Source: Sipunculus nudus
Taxonomy: Eukaryota; Annelida; Sipuncula; Golfingiida; Sipunculidae
Length of the DNA: 64,000 bases
Direction: 5' to 3'
Assembly: GCA_026874595.1 (NCBI GenBank)
Contig: CM049316.1
Coordinates: 14,941,839 to 15,005,838, forward strand
Under the pieces are notes generated by a model, which saw only the letters and a program-made list of their open reading frames with translations, did not search any database and had not been told where the DNA came from. The translations under genes and the position numbers were made by a program. Positions 24,803 to 36,107 of this stretch are shown here, in pieces; within the stretch, counting starts at the first letter, position 1; every line of letters starts with the position of its first letter.

Positions 24803-26990
24803 AGCCCGGAGCTGCCACCAGGTGTCACTCTTAGTCCCCCACCAACCTTCTTTGTCGTCTCCAGCCCCTGTAGCTCAGGATAGGATGGGTGTTTGATATA
24901 CATGTATCTACCACTGGATGTTCTAAATATCACATTTTGTTTGCTCCCTGTTAGACAGCCTGTTTAAGCAGCACAGCCTGTTGTATTTGTGAAAGTCTTC
25001 ATCTGTATATAGGAACATATAAAATGTGAAGGGACTTTGCAGCCAGCTTTATTTGTGCCTAAGTCTTACTACCACATCACTGAATCTTCCATTTTTGATA
25101 AGAAGGAACCTGTATTTCCTGATGAACTTGTGCAGCTAGTTACACTTGGAGTAGTTTCCTCCAGTCTCTTCTTTGAGTTCTAGTAAATTCTTATTTTGTG
25201 ATTATCCAGTATTTAAGCATGTGCCATCACACACAGTCTATTACTCCATCTGCCAAATTTGATTAATTACGTTGTACATGCTGCCATAGCTTTTGTCAAG
25301 TTGTTACATATGCACATGTTTATTTTCTTTATAATTAATATGGTGTTTATTCATCACAACTACCATAAAGATTGCATGGTCAGACCACTATTGCTCTGAA
25401 CCATTTCAAGAGCATGTGTAACCAATGTTTTTTTATTTTTTCCTGGATACTATGTCAACTTTTGCTCTGGGACCACTTGACATTTATATTTTCTGAAATC
25501 TAATTATATACTTTGAAATGTGGTATATGAAAACTTTGAAATTCTCCAAATTGTGGATAATTTATATTCTCTAAATAATATAAAAAATTGACATATCTCA
25601 GCCATAAAGTGTTCTTTTTTGTACCTTTAATAGGAAGCATTTTATTTGCCAAAAAAAACTTTAATTTATGTTCGTTTCAAACTTAAATAACCAGTAAAAG
25701 CATGATTTGAAGTTAACATCCAGTCCCCCCAAAATTAGAAAGTCTGAAGGGTCCTAATTAAATGTTAGTTTGATTTCCAGAGATATTCTTTATCCTTTAC
25801 TGGTTAACAATTTCTTCCTGAAATACAGAAAAACAGTACAAATATTTTGAAATAATGTGAAACCAGTATCAGAAAACCAAGTTTCCATACTCCAGATCTA
25901 ATGTTGTAATGACAGGTTTTCACTTCTGGATTATTCCAAACTCTGTGAATATTAAATCTGAATTCCAGAAGACCTAACAATGATAACATATCGTTCTTAT
26001 TGTATGGATACCTTCATCCTCATTTAGGAGACAGTGCAACCAACAGGCAAAGGACTTTGAAAATAATGAGCTCATGGTTGGTGTTGGGGAGGGTCTCAAG
26101 GTCAGTCTCAAGGCCAGAGTTCTCTCGGACTCTTGGCCTAGGAAGGGTATGACACAGACTTTGCCTTGAGCTTTCAGGCCTCTGTGACATGGCCCGAGGC
26201 CAGCTATAGGCCACTAAGGTTTGACCTGTTTTGTTTACATGCATTTGAGCAATAACTTGTACCACAATTCAGACATTGAATCTTAGTTGTATGGACCCTG
26301 ACTTGGTTGGTGGTGACTCAGCCTCATCAGTCTGTGACTCTGACCCAGTCTTGGCACGGAGGGCCGTGATTCTGTCTCGGTCTTGGCCTCGGAGGGTCAT
26401 TACTCCACTACAACACTGCTTGTGGTGTATGAATAGATAACCATGTGTTAACTGAGATACACGTATACAACACCAGTACCTTGAAGGTGCTTAAATATAA
26501 CAGAGTTGAAAGGCTCAACAGACAGGATTAATAGAGGCCATCATACATTGTTTGATACTCCTAAGTTCATCTGCTTTAGCATTTTAATTAAGTTCTTATC
26601 ACTTTTGTTTGCATCTTTGAAACAATGGCTACAGTTTTTGTTTGTAACATGGTTTCACAAGTTTGTCACAGAGGAAAGGGTCACAAAATAGCGGTTTTCT
26701 TTTTTATGGTAGTACATGAGGACATAATTTGCAGCCTAGTGTCGATCTGTGTGGATGAAAGCCACCGATAATCCGGACCTCATCAAACATGGGGGCTCAG
26801 TTTCCAGAGTACAGAGAATATATGCTCTTCTGGGTTTGTTACAGTACCAAGTACCTACAGCAGGAACTTCCCCACCAGAGCTAGACTGAACTGTAGCTAC
26901 GATTATGAGGACAGTGGTTTTTGTATACACGTATATGGGGGCTTGGGTTCTTTGTGAGACAAGTATACAGGAGATGCTGGGATTAAACTT

Positions 26991-27010
26991 GGGGGGGGGG
27001 GGGGGGGGGG
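26991..27010. repeat. run of 20 G
   Basis: An uninterrupted G tract in the probable NDRG 3' UTR. Other G or C runs lie at 36156-36171, 42007-42018, 17057-17070, 51788-51798 and 53660-53672. Confidence 0.95.
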
Positions 27011-28810
27011 ATACAGGTTCATATAGTTTTAAACTTCTTGGTGGGAGGGGAATATACACAAGGGCTTATATTACGGTGGTTAGTGTAGGAGTAACATAAT
27101 TGCCCGAGCTTAGAAAACTGGTATGGTTTACATCGACTGCCAAATCTTGGTATCATTCTTTAAAAAAAAAGATGCTGGTTGCTCACTTGGGGTGAGAGGG
27201 AATTAAATGAAGCAGGTCTTCTTCTGTTAAGAACAAGGCACCTGGGTGATGTTACAATTTGACACCTTGTACTTGTATTTGGGACCTGAGATTTATGGGA
27301 ACTTGTAAAGGATTTTTCACACATTTTGTGATACCACAAAGACCATGATTGCACATAATTTAATGCATTTGTAAGAATTATTTTTTACTTATATTTATAT
27401 TGCTATGTATTAAACGGGTAATTATAAATATCCTATCGCATAAATAATTTTTGTGATTATTTTGTAAAAAAAAACTTCAATATTCTGTTCAAGAATTATA
27501 CTTACATGTCAATTTATTTGTTTTGTGTGAATGTTAATTTGGTTTTGGTGGTAAACCATTATGTACAAACGTGTAAACTTGTTGAAAATTTTGTTCAGTT
27601 ACCATAGAAGAATGTACATGTTTGATGTTTCTGATTAGGAATCTTTAGCTCTGTATATTTTGAATAATTTCCCCTTTTCAGGCACTCACATTCCAGGCCA
27701 TGTAATAAATTGTAATAAAAAAAACCGATTTGCACATATCCTTTCATAAAATTCAAGATCTCTTTCATTTTGTTTTAATTTAAATAAATCCAACACATCA
27801 GCTTTGTTGGAAATATTTTCTTCTGATATTATCAATATTTTGAAATTCTGGTACACAAAAATATTGCATATTGTAAGTTTATAATTATGTTTTGTACACC
27901 AGTTACAGATCAAATAGTTCATGGTCTCCTTGTGAGTATAGCAGGGGTTCATTTTTTTGTTGTGGTCAATTGAAACCCAGGTCACATTGCAATATGGTGT
28001 TGATAGACCTTTGATATTCAAGACAATGTTGTTTTCTTGTGCATCTTATAATCATTAATATTCAAGTGCTGGTGTTGAGCAGGCTTTCAGTCTGTGGAGT
28101 AGAGTTTAAATATGACATGGGCGATTAAGATTTTGCTCAGTATACATAACAAGTCTCTCCCTTTTCCAACGAATACCTTTATTGGTTGTATAATATTAGA
28201 ATGGCTTACATTGATTACAGAAAATGATTGACTTAACATGATTGTTATCAGTTGGATGATACACAATGTTATGATTGTATCTATAAATATTATTTGCATA
28301 TGTATGACACAGTGTTATACACTTGGCAACCTCAGATGTATCTCAGTTTTGTATATACTGTAATATTGCTGTAATTTATCATGCAGCTTGAAGCCATTAA
28401 GTGCATAGTATAAATGGTTAAACTGATGTGTCTAATTTGTTCCACAGCTCCTTGCATTGCAGTTTCTGTATTCTAAGAATCTTATAACTGAAGCAGTTTT
28501 GATGGATTGCAGAACTAATAACTGCACGACACTTGTCAACAGATAGGATAAAGTTAGGCCTCTTCATCTGTAGAAATCATAATTAACTATGCAGCAGACA
28601 AATGGTGGAATACATAAAATGCACACACACAGATGTGCACACACACAGACACAAACTTGAGGCATGATTGCTCAGCAGTATGTATTTGCCCCATCCCTGT
28701 CTGCCAGATACCAAAGTGTGGATGTTTGTATATAATGTACACTTGTTGTTGTTAACAGTTGCCTGTTGAGTGAGATTCATATTCATAATTTGCGATGGTA
28801 TCATTGATGC

Positions 28811-28816
28811 AATAAA
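28811..28816 (+). terminator. candidate distal NDRG poly(A) signal
   Basis: AATAAA followed by a TGTGCTT segment, placed between the convergent NDRG and SMYD4 genes. Confidence 0.35.
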
Positions 28817-28954
28817 ACACTGTGCTTCAGAAACACTTTGCAGTCTTTTTCATTATCTTCTAAGCATGAGACCCAATGTTTTACTGTTATATCTTAAAAG
28901 AAGCAAATAATAATCCAACTTTCTCTCTTCCATCCAGAAGCTGATGAAAAACAC

Positions 28955-28960
28955 TTTATT
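28955..28960 (-). terminator. candidate SMYD4 poly(A) signal
   Basis: The plus-strand tttatt is AATAAA on the minus strand, about 0.8 kb after the SMYD4 stop and 140 bp from the last NDRG AATAAA. A nearer AATAAA on the minus strand lies at 29192-29197. The two convergent genes may therefore end almost back to back. Confidence 0.35.
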
Positions 28961-29758
28961 CAATACACTTTAAAATGTAAAGCTGCAACAGAGAGCAGTA
29001 TATTTGACATTTGACACTAAGCACATCGAGACATCTTGAAAAAAAAAAAACAACAGAGATCAGTTTAGTTGGTGCATAGTGATTTGGTGCTAATTATATC
29101 ACTTATGCAGTGAAGCTGTACAAGAGTACATGCCAAAAATAGCTTATAATAAACCAATTCATATTTTAAATAAATGTAAAATAATTCGTTGTTTATTAAA
29201 GAGATCTGAAAAGTAAAAATAAGCTTTAAAATGTATTCCCCTGAGCATGAGACCGATTTCCCTCAAAGTTCTATACCATGTTGTACCATGCATCTACAAG
29301 ACCTACCAAGGTTTAACATTTAAAGAGAGAGCACTTGTAATCCCCTGAAGTTTATTGCCCTGCCCTATTGTACTTGGCTGCCCCGCTTATCTTTCAAGAC
29401 GTCATTATTCCCAGCAAGGGAAATGCCCAATCAGATCTGGTTGGCTCCTGTGAGAGAAAACCTTCCGGAGGTTTGACACACCTGATGTTATTTTAAACCT
29501 CCTTTCTTTAGAAGCAAAAATAACTTTTCAGAAGTTTTTGTACACCTTGAAACCACCAACAGAACAAAACCTTTGGTATGATGGCTTTTTATATGTGGAA
29601 ATCTAGTGCTGATTTAAATGAATATCGGAGACTGCATGCAAGCTATAAATAATGAAAATAATACTTTGCGATGAAACCCAAACTAAGGACAAATCCACAC
29701 AAGAAAATCATACCTAAGTCCCTTAAAATTTAATGTTTTGTGCCAGTGGTTTTTAGTA

Positions 29759-31759
29759 TCAAAACTTCCAGCAGTTTCCCATGATTGCCCAGCACTGCTT
29801 GATGGCCTCCTGACAGTTGTTAAACTCCTGCAACGGCTGGCTGACAAGTTTGTCCAGAGTCTGCATATGTTTCAGTAGCACTGGTAATGTTTTCTCAACT
29901 GCACCTGTGGACAGCAAGTCTTGCAAGCCCTCCCTGAATGTCTGTGATGATGCAGACAGTTCTTCTTTCAGAGACTGAAGGTCAACAGTTTCTCCACATT
30001 TAATACAACTTGTATTATCTTTCCCATTTTGCTCAAGGTTTTCCCGACATTTGGGACATCGCCATTTTGGCCTTGAAGCCTCAATCTTGTGATACAATGG
30101 CCAGTCTTCTTTACATGGCTGACAGCAACAATCGAAGAAGTATTGTGGAGCAAGCTTTGTCCGGCGCTCATGTTTTGTGTGGATGGCAAACACAGCACCG
30201 TAGTTATCAGCAAGCTCTTCTCCACGTTTAACTGGCCGCATCGCTCGCACCACACAGATATCTCCGTAAAAGTTACGGTTCACGTTTGGATTGCATGAGT
30301 GGTTGAACAAACTTAGTGTGGAGTATATCCCTGCCCCGATCTCCAGAGGCATTGAAGCCTCGACCATTTGTTGATTAAGCTGCATCTCCGATATCTCATG
30401 TGCGTTACATGGAAAGGATTGTAGATGGCTCAGCAACATCCCACCAATAAACATCTTCAGTTCCTCGTTTTCGTGCCCCTGAAAGTACTCCACCAGCTCG
30501 AGCATCTTCAGCAGGTACACGGCCATGTATGCTCTCCTGAACAGATCTGGTACAGCACGATCTGCAGCATGAGTGACCAGATTAAAGATGGTGTTGTAAT
30601 CATCATGCAGGTATTTCCCATAGACACCACAGCCAAGCTGAGCAGGATTATCACTACCAGTTGGTGATTTCGAATTATTCTGCAAAGTGCTCCTAAAGTT
30701 CTCATATTTTGCAGCATTGGACACCGTCACCGCTCTGAGAGCCAAGTGCCCGAATTTCCCAACCCCACTGGTGACCAGGAGAAGCAGAATTTTACATTCA
30801 TATTTGTGATAAGATTCTGTTGCAGCTTCCATGCACGCTTTGCTGCAAAAGTGAATGGTGGCACACTCTGGACAGGGCAGGGGGGCCACAGTGTGAGCTT
30901 GACAGTGATGGCAGTACTTGGCAAAACTGTTTTGCAGCACCACAGATGCATAAGGATTCTCGATCAATATCAGCTCTCCTGGTTCGATATCCTCTGCTGC
31001 AACGATAAATCGACCGCGACCTTCTTCGTATCTTATATCTGCACACGCAGCTAAGCTCGGATACATCTCATGGTGCCCTTTATCAAATACAGGTGGTTCT
31101 TTAAGCATCTTGTTCGGAGAAACTCCATTCACTTTGACACCGTTTTCAACACTATTTTCACACTCTGACACAAGTTTCTGGAGATCAGTCTGCAGTTTTA
31201 TCGCCCGGTCCTCTTTAAGTTTTGCACTGGAGAGGCTGGACAAAGCTTTCTTGAATGATTCAACTGCAAACGTAAGGTTTGCTAAGTTTAGGAAACACTT
31301 TCCTTGACGTTCATAAACTTTATACAATAATTCCTGTGGATAACCACTCTCCAGGGCTTTCTCGATGTCAGCAAGACAATACTTGTACTCTTCTGTGTTA
31401 AAAAAGGTAGCAGATCTATTTGCGTATGCTAATGAGAGGTTTTTCTTCCCTTCCTCATCTAGGGGACTATGTAAAATGGATTCAGTGTACAATTCTAATG
31501 CTCTCTCATATTCCTTACCCTGGAAACATTTATTCCCATCAGTTCTGTATCTGGCCGCTTTTGCCTGAGATTTGACTGCGTATTTTGGCTTCAAATTTAT
31601 TAAATTCCGAGTACTTTCCAACCTCCACACATACTGGACTCTGGCCTCATCTGTCTGGAGTTTAGCAAATTCCTTTGAAATGGAGGATATTTTGTCCTCT
31701 TGTTTCAATTTGCTGCACAAAGTTTGATGGCAAACATCGAAATGACCTTTGCTTCCCAT
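29759..31759 (-). CDS. SMYD4: SMYD4-like protein (TPR, MYND zinc finger, SET domain), 666 aa
   Basis: One uninterrupted frame runs from ATG at 31759 to TGA at 29759 on the minus strand. Residues about 67-190 form TPR-like helices (GNKCFQGKEYERALELYTES, then AYANRSATFF). The SET domain starts near GRGR (247-250) and is split by a MYND finger (C283, C286, C296, C299, C305, C309, H318, C322). It resumes with NHSCNPN (486-492) and NYG (519-521). A post-SET cysteine cluster CCCQPC lies at 544-549, and a further CxxC pair at 568-571 and 585-588. Family members are presumed lysine methyltransferases; SMYD4 acts in heart and muscle development in vertebrates and flies. The ATG lies 8 nt inside an exon whose acceptor (ttatttcag on the minus strand) ends at 31768, so a 5' UTR exon exists further up. 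Vertebrate SMYD4 is about 800 aa, so the tail here is short, ending MGNCWKF. The SMYD4 subfamily is well supported; one-to-one orthology is not shown. Confidence 0.93.
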   Translation of the reverse strand: MGSKGHFDVCHQTLCSKLKQEDKISSISKEFAKLQTDEARVQYVWRLESTRNLINLKPKYAVKSQAKAARYRTDGNKCFQGKEYERALELYTESILHSPLDEEGKKNLSLAYANRSATFFNTEEYKYCLADIEKALESGYPQELLYKVYERQGKCFLNLANLTFAVESFKKALSSLSSAKLKEDRAIKLQTDLQKLVSECENSVENGVKVNGVSPNKMLKEPPVFDKGHHEMYPSLAACADIRYEEGRGRFIVAAEDIEPGELILIENPYASVVLQNSFAKYCHHCQAHTVAPLPCPECATIHFCSKACMEAATESYHKYECKILLLLVTSGVGKFGHLALRAVTVSNAAKYENFRSTLQNNSKSPTGSDNPAQLGCGVYGKYLHDDYNTIFNLVTHAADRAVPDLFRRAYMAVYLLKMLELVEYFQGHENEELKMFIGGMLLSHLQSFPCNAHEISEMQLNQQMVEASMPLEIGAGIYSTLSLFNHSCNPNVNRNFYGDICVVRAMRPVKRGEELADNYGAVFAIHTKHERRTKLAPQYFFDCCCQPCKEDWPLYHKIEASRPKWRCPKCRENLEQNGKDNTSCIKCGETVDLQSLKEELSASSQTFREGLQDLLSTGAVEKTLPVLLKHMQTLDKLVSQPLQEFNNCQEAIKQCWAIMGNCWKF

Positions 31760-31770
31760 TTTGGCACCTG
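31760..31770 (-). other. SMYD4: SMYD4 5' UTR piece and splice acceptor
   Basis: On the minus strand cattatttcag ends at 31768, followed by 8 nt of leader and the start codon. It shows that transcription begins upstream of the visible coding exon. Non-consensus donors such as ctg|gtacgt (minus, about 32741) or ctg|gtaacc (minus, about 35874) are possible partners; neither is proven. Confidence 0.6.
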
Positions 31771-32002
31771 AAATAATGAAATATATTAATCATTTTGAAG
31801 CTTTATTGGATTAGTAGTGAAGGCTGGGTAGTCTTCTTGAATTGTGGTTTTACTTTTGATTTACTTAAGGACACTGAAATTGAAAAGACTGACCATCATG
31901 GTGGCAAATGATCAATTCATTTACTAGTATTTTTGGCTTGGTTTCTGCAACATTAGACGTAGGAAAATTTAAATGTTAATATGATTTATTTATTATGCCC
32001 TA

Positions 32003-34077
32003 TAGTGTCGGGAGTCGGTTCCTTTTTCATAATAGGTTCAAACAAATATAAAGAAATATGCAATTATTTGTGAAACTGTACTTTCGTAACCCAGCCCGCA
32101 TGTCTTAGTAAAATTACCATAAGAAAAGACGTTTTTGCCTTTTTTTATATTTTCCTAATATTACTAAGATGCTATTCTCTGTTTCATTTTAATTTGTTAT
32201 AATAATCAAGAAATATACCACAATCCAGGACATCTACTTGCTGGCCCTCATGAATACTCCTACGTATTATTTTAACTTAACCACCAGCAAGGACTTTCAT
32301 TTTATAACAATTATGACGACTGCCGACATGCATACTGGTTTCACAGGCCCGCATTGCAGAAAAATTACAGGTCCATATATTTTTTTTTAATTAAAAAGAA
32401 AATAATTGAAAGCTTAAAATATAATTAATCACGTATGATCTATTTGTATAACGTTAACTGCCCAAGGCTTGGGGTAATTATTTCTGTTAGTTTTTGGTTT
32501 AAAAAACTAGGTCACTTCTGATTTTCAGTGCCAGTTATCAGCTTGATCATAATAAAAAAAAACTGCCCCGAAATCGACTATTTGCATATGACGGGTCATA
32601 CTCTGATATATATATATATACTAGAAGTTGTTTTTAATTGAAGACAATACTAATAATAGGCTTATTTCTAAATATTTTTTTTCCAGTCTGTCGTCATTTT
32701 CTCAATTTCTGAAAAAAAAAAAACTCATGTAAATAACGTACCAGCAAAATGCACTAGAAAAAATCAACGACGGGCACCGTGCCTATATATTGCTGGACAT
32801 ATTTTATTTTTCTGTAATTAATGACTGTAACATCCAAACAAGAAACGCCTCACGTTCAGGAAATTTCAGTTCATTGTAAAGACTATTAATAAAATGAAAT
32901 AGATTTAAAAAGACAGTTAAAAATAATCACAACCTTAAAAGTAGGTTTATGCGTGTTCTGATCAGCTATGGCCGGTATAAAGGATTCGGTAGAAATCGGC
33001 CTGCTATCATGATCGCCACAGAACTGATGAAATCACGCATTTCTTGCATTACCAAACAACTGATTTTTGGACATCGTGCGTTAGACATCGTCAGTTGCAG
33101 GTTCCATTTAATAGACCGTCGTCATTTGCTTATATACTCGCGGTGGCAAAATTATAACCACCGTAGGCCGGCGACACGATGTCAGTCAACATTTTCCCGC
33201 CAAAATAGTCATGAAAGAAGTCACATTGGGCGAATTTTTAATACGAATCTCTTATTGGCTCTCTGTCTATGACACGTGACCGCTCCGCAGGTGTTTATTC
33301 AAATCAACCCGTCATATGGTTTAGATGCCAAAATCGGTCAGTTGATAGAATGATTGTCGGGGAAACTTTCATTTAATGTGACAGCAACGAACTTCCGCTT
33401 TATTTGTAATCAAATGAGAACCCTTTCTAATCAATTTTTTTCTAGGTTGTTTCGCCCGAATAACGAAACTGGGTAGCGTTTTCCAGCCAGTTATTCTCCT
33501 CTCGCGCACAAGGGTACCGACCCATCCACGTATATATAGGCACAATTTGACTAATTTTAAGGCTCAAAATAAACGATCGGCAACGTCGGGTAATAGCTTT
33601 CATTAAGAGCATCTATGAATGTTAGGCCTATAGAAGGGGTTTTCTAGCAAACGAAGGCAGATTTTTACGGGCCCAGGTGCGCTTGGGGCAGATCATACAA
33701 AAAAATTAATTTGCAGACCAGTCAAAAAAAAATTCCAGCCACAACCCAAATCTCGACCGGGCGGGTTAGCCCAAACAAAGAATTTTTTTTAAGATGGCCT
33801 GAACAGCGGCAGCAGCATCTTGCATCAGATGAGGAGATTATTTATATGAGAATCTCGCACAATTGGCATAGACCTGGAGAATTTATGGAGCAATTTAACG
33901 CCATACCGCCCATATTTTGCATCTCGTTAGAAAACTCTCCGCTAATTCTGCGGCTCCCTTCCAGCTAGTTCACAAATATTTATTAAGTCGTCCGTTCTCG
34001 CATGTACCGCGTCATACTCGGTGACATACGGAAGTTATTTGGGAACACAGACTCATTATATGAAGCGCGGGATGTTG

Positions 34078-34145
<68 letters not shown>

Positions 34146-34296
34146 AAAAATGTTTGTCTAGAAAATAAAGACTTTCTAGGGGGAAAACAATCATGATTAT
34201 GATGTAATCGATAGTTGCCTTTGGTGATCGAGCGCTTAAAAGTGGCAGCAAAGCGACTGACTTTCGATACAACTCGATTATCGGCCCACAGCTATG
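32003..34296. mobile_element. hAT-like element, long copy (upstream of the SMYD4 coding exon)
   Basis: Left part 32003-32450 and right part 33805-34296 match the two halves of the 894-bp element at 48061-48954. The middle 1.35 kb is absent there. Near-match flanks ATGCCCTA (left) and ATGCCCTT (right) suggest an 8-bp target duplication. No transposase is recognisable in the middle. The right half carries a (TA)n run at 34081-34143. The middle contains an ATTGGCT box and a CACGTGAC box near 33250-33275. Confidence 0.65.
34081..34143. repeat. (TA)n microsatellite
   Basis: About 31 TA units inside the right half of the long hAT-like copy. The short copy at 48061 lacks it at the corresponding point (near 48800). 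Confidence 0.95.
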
Positions 34297-35759
34297 ATGC
34301 CCTTAAAATAAAATCAGGCCTAAAAGAGCGATGGCTTGATCTTTTTTAAATTATGGCTCCTCTATGAGATATCTTTAAACATTTGCTTATAAAATCCAAA
34401 CAATATTTGAACCCATAGTTTGAGTTATTTTTGTGCAAGCTATGTGTGTGTGTTGATTGATTACCCGACCCTACACTAGGGCCCACCACCTTCATTCCAT
34501 GACGCACCGTCTGGATCGGACTGGCGGGAGTGGAACTGTACAGTGGCGCCATCTGCCGGCAATATATGTGTTCAACGCAAGATAGCGCCACGGAGCATCT
34601 GCACATTGCCGCACTGATTTGTAAGGGAATGGTTGAAATCCTCGACAATTTTACAAAGTTTTAACATCGTCGACTGAATTAACAAGTCAGACATATTCTC
34701 TCATGAGGATTGGAACAAGTACATCGGCAATACATTCAGATACAAACCATCATTGACAAGAGTCGATGTATACTCACACGGGAGTCAGTCTCGCGGGGGT
34801 CAAGGACGATGTTGCTATAAATAGATCCGCCATATGATAGATCCTGGTTTCATGACTAACAGCAGCGTTTAAAGAATTCTTCAGCCCTCTTGCGGTGAAC
34901 TAATTAAAATAAAAAGTGAAAATTCAAGGCTCTTCAAGATTAAATGGCGAAGCCATGCAGCTTAAAGGGAGGATTTCATATATTTGACAAAATTAGTGAA
35001 CCCCCCAATCGAACCTCCCGGGCACGAGTGCTTCATTACGTCATAAGCACGGGATTAGGTGTTCCGTGATTGTGGTATCAAGGGCAAATACACAAATGAA
35101 ATCTGGATGTATTTGGGACAATCTATTTTCATTGCCTGATCAAAACCTTAAAATAATTTGTACACATTTGCGATAATCACAATGTTATCAATAATAATTT
35201 ATTATCGTTTTAATATGGACCACAAAATGTGACATGTATAACAAATTAATTATATTAAGGATGAAGCTATATATAAGATTCATTGTAAAGTTGGCAAGTT
35301 TTAGATATAATATTTTACCAGATAATTTTAAGTACAATTTAGCATGGGGAATCTATTATTGGATACACAGTTTCGGAATTCTTCAATGGAACTGAATACA
35401 TATTTTAACGATTACAATAAACTAGCTAGCTGGTTATAATTTTTGGGTAACTTTTTATGTCAGTTTTTATTTTAATTTGATAACATTTATAGAAAATATA
35501 ATTTTATATACACCAAAGTACTATTTAAAATAAATGGGTTCCTAAACTTAAAGTAGAATAATGAAAACTAGACACATCTGGTAATATTTAAAGCAATAAA
35601 TGGATATTCATTTTGCATTTTATATTTTTTAAATATCGTTACAATACGGTATGTTACAAAAACTTCGGATACTGATACCCTGAGAAAAATGTCATGGAAA
35701 AATACGCATGCGCATAAGTATAAGCATTGAGTAACGAGAATGAATATACGAGACATCTT

Positions 35760-36107
35760 ATTTTGTAAACAAGGAACCAGCTGACCCGGCGCCCTCAGGC
35801 CTCGGCGAGGGATCACAGTGCAGGAAACCAGTGAATCTCAAAGTATCACTCACATAATGGTTACCAGATCTGTCTGCACCTCCACAGCTCAGCCTGTGGT
35901 CAGTAACGGGATTGTCAGCAATGCCTAGCGCGGTTTGCATGAGCTGCGCAGTTCTACAATGAAGAACCGTGACTGGAAACATTGTCACTTTTCTTGCTGT
36001 AATTAAACCGTGACTGTGTCGACTGTGTGAGCTTTATCCTGTACAGGTCGTAGACAGTGGTGCAACCGAATCCTGATGAAGTGATATGACAGATCTTTGT
36101 TTTGCAG
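35760..36107. promoter_or_regulatory. candidate head-to-head promoter and first exons of SMYD4 (-) and SMPD3 (+)
   Basis: This patch is visibly richer in G+C and CpG (for example ggcgccctcaggcctcggcg near 35789) than the AT-rich surroundings. Its right end, ctttgttttgcag|gtgagt at 36107/36108, is a strong plus-strand donor that could end an SMPD3 leader exon. On the minus strand ctg|gtaacc at about 35874 could end a SMYD4 leader exon. Both genes have coding exons that open with a splice acceptor and so need such leaders. This is inference from position and composition only. Confidence 0.28.

Larger units (their letters stand above)
24803..28816 (+). other. NDRG: probable NDRG 3' UTR and gene end
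   Basis: No coding signal is visible between the NDRG stop and the SMYD4 gene. AATAAA hexamers lie at 27704-27709, 27714-27719 and 28811-28816. The last one sits about 0.95 kb before the convergent SMYD4 stop and would give a 4-kb 3' UTR. Inside are a 20-G run (26991-27010), short duplicated segments around cttggcctcggaggg (26110-26400) and a CA-rich patch (28619-28655). Which poly(A) site is used is unknown. Confidence 0.45.

Noticed and set aside
32949-33272. 107-codon open frame in the core of the long hAT-like copy
   Set aside because: No resemblance to hAT transposase (no BED finger or dimerisation motif) and no splice context. Left as unexplained sequence.
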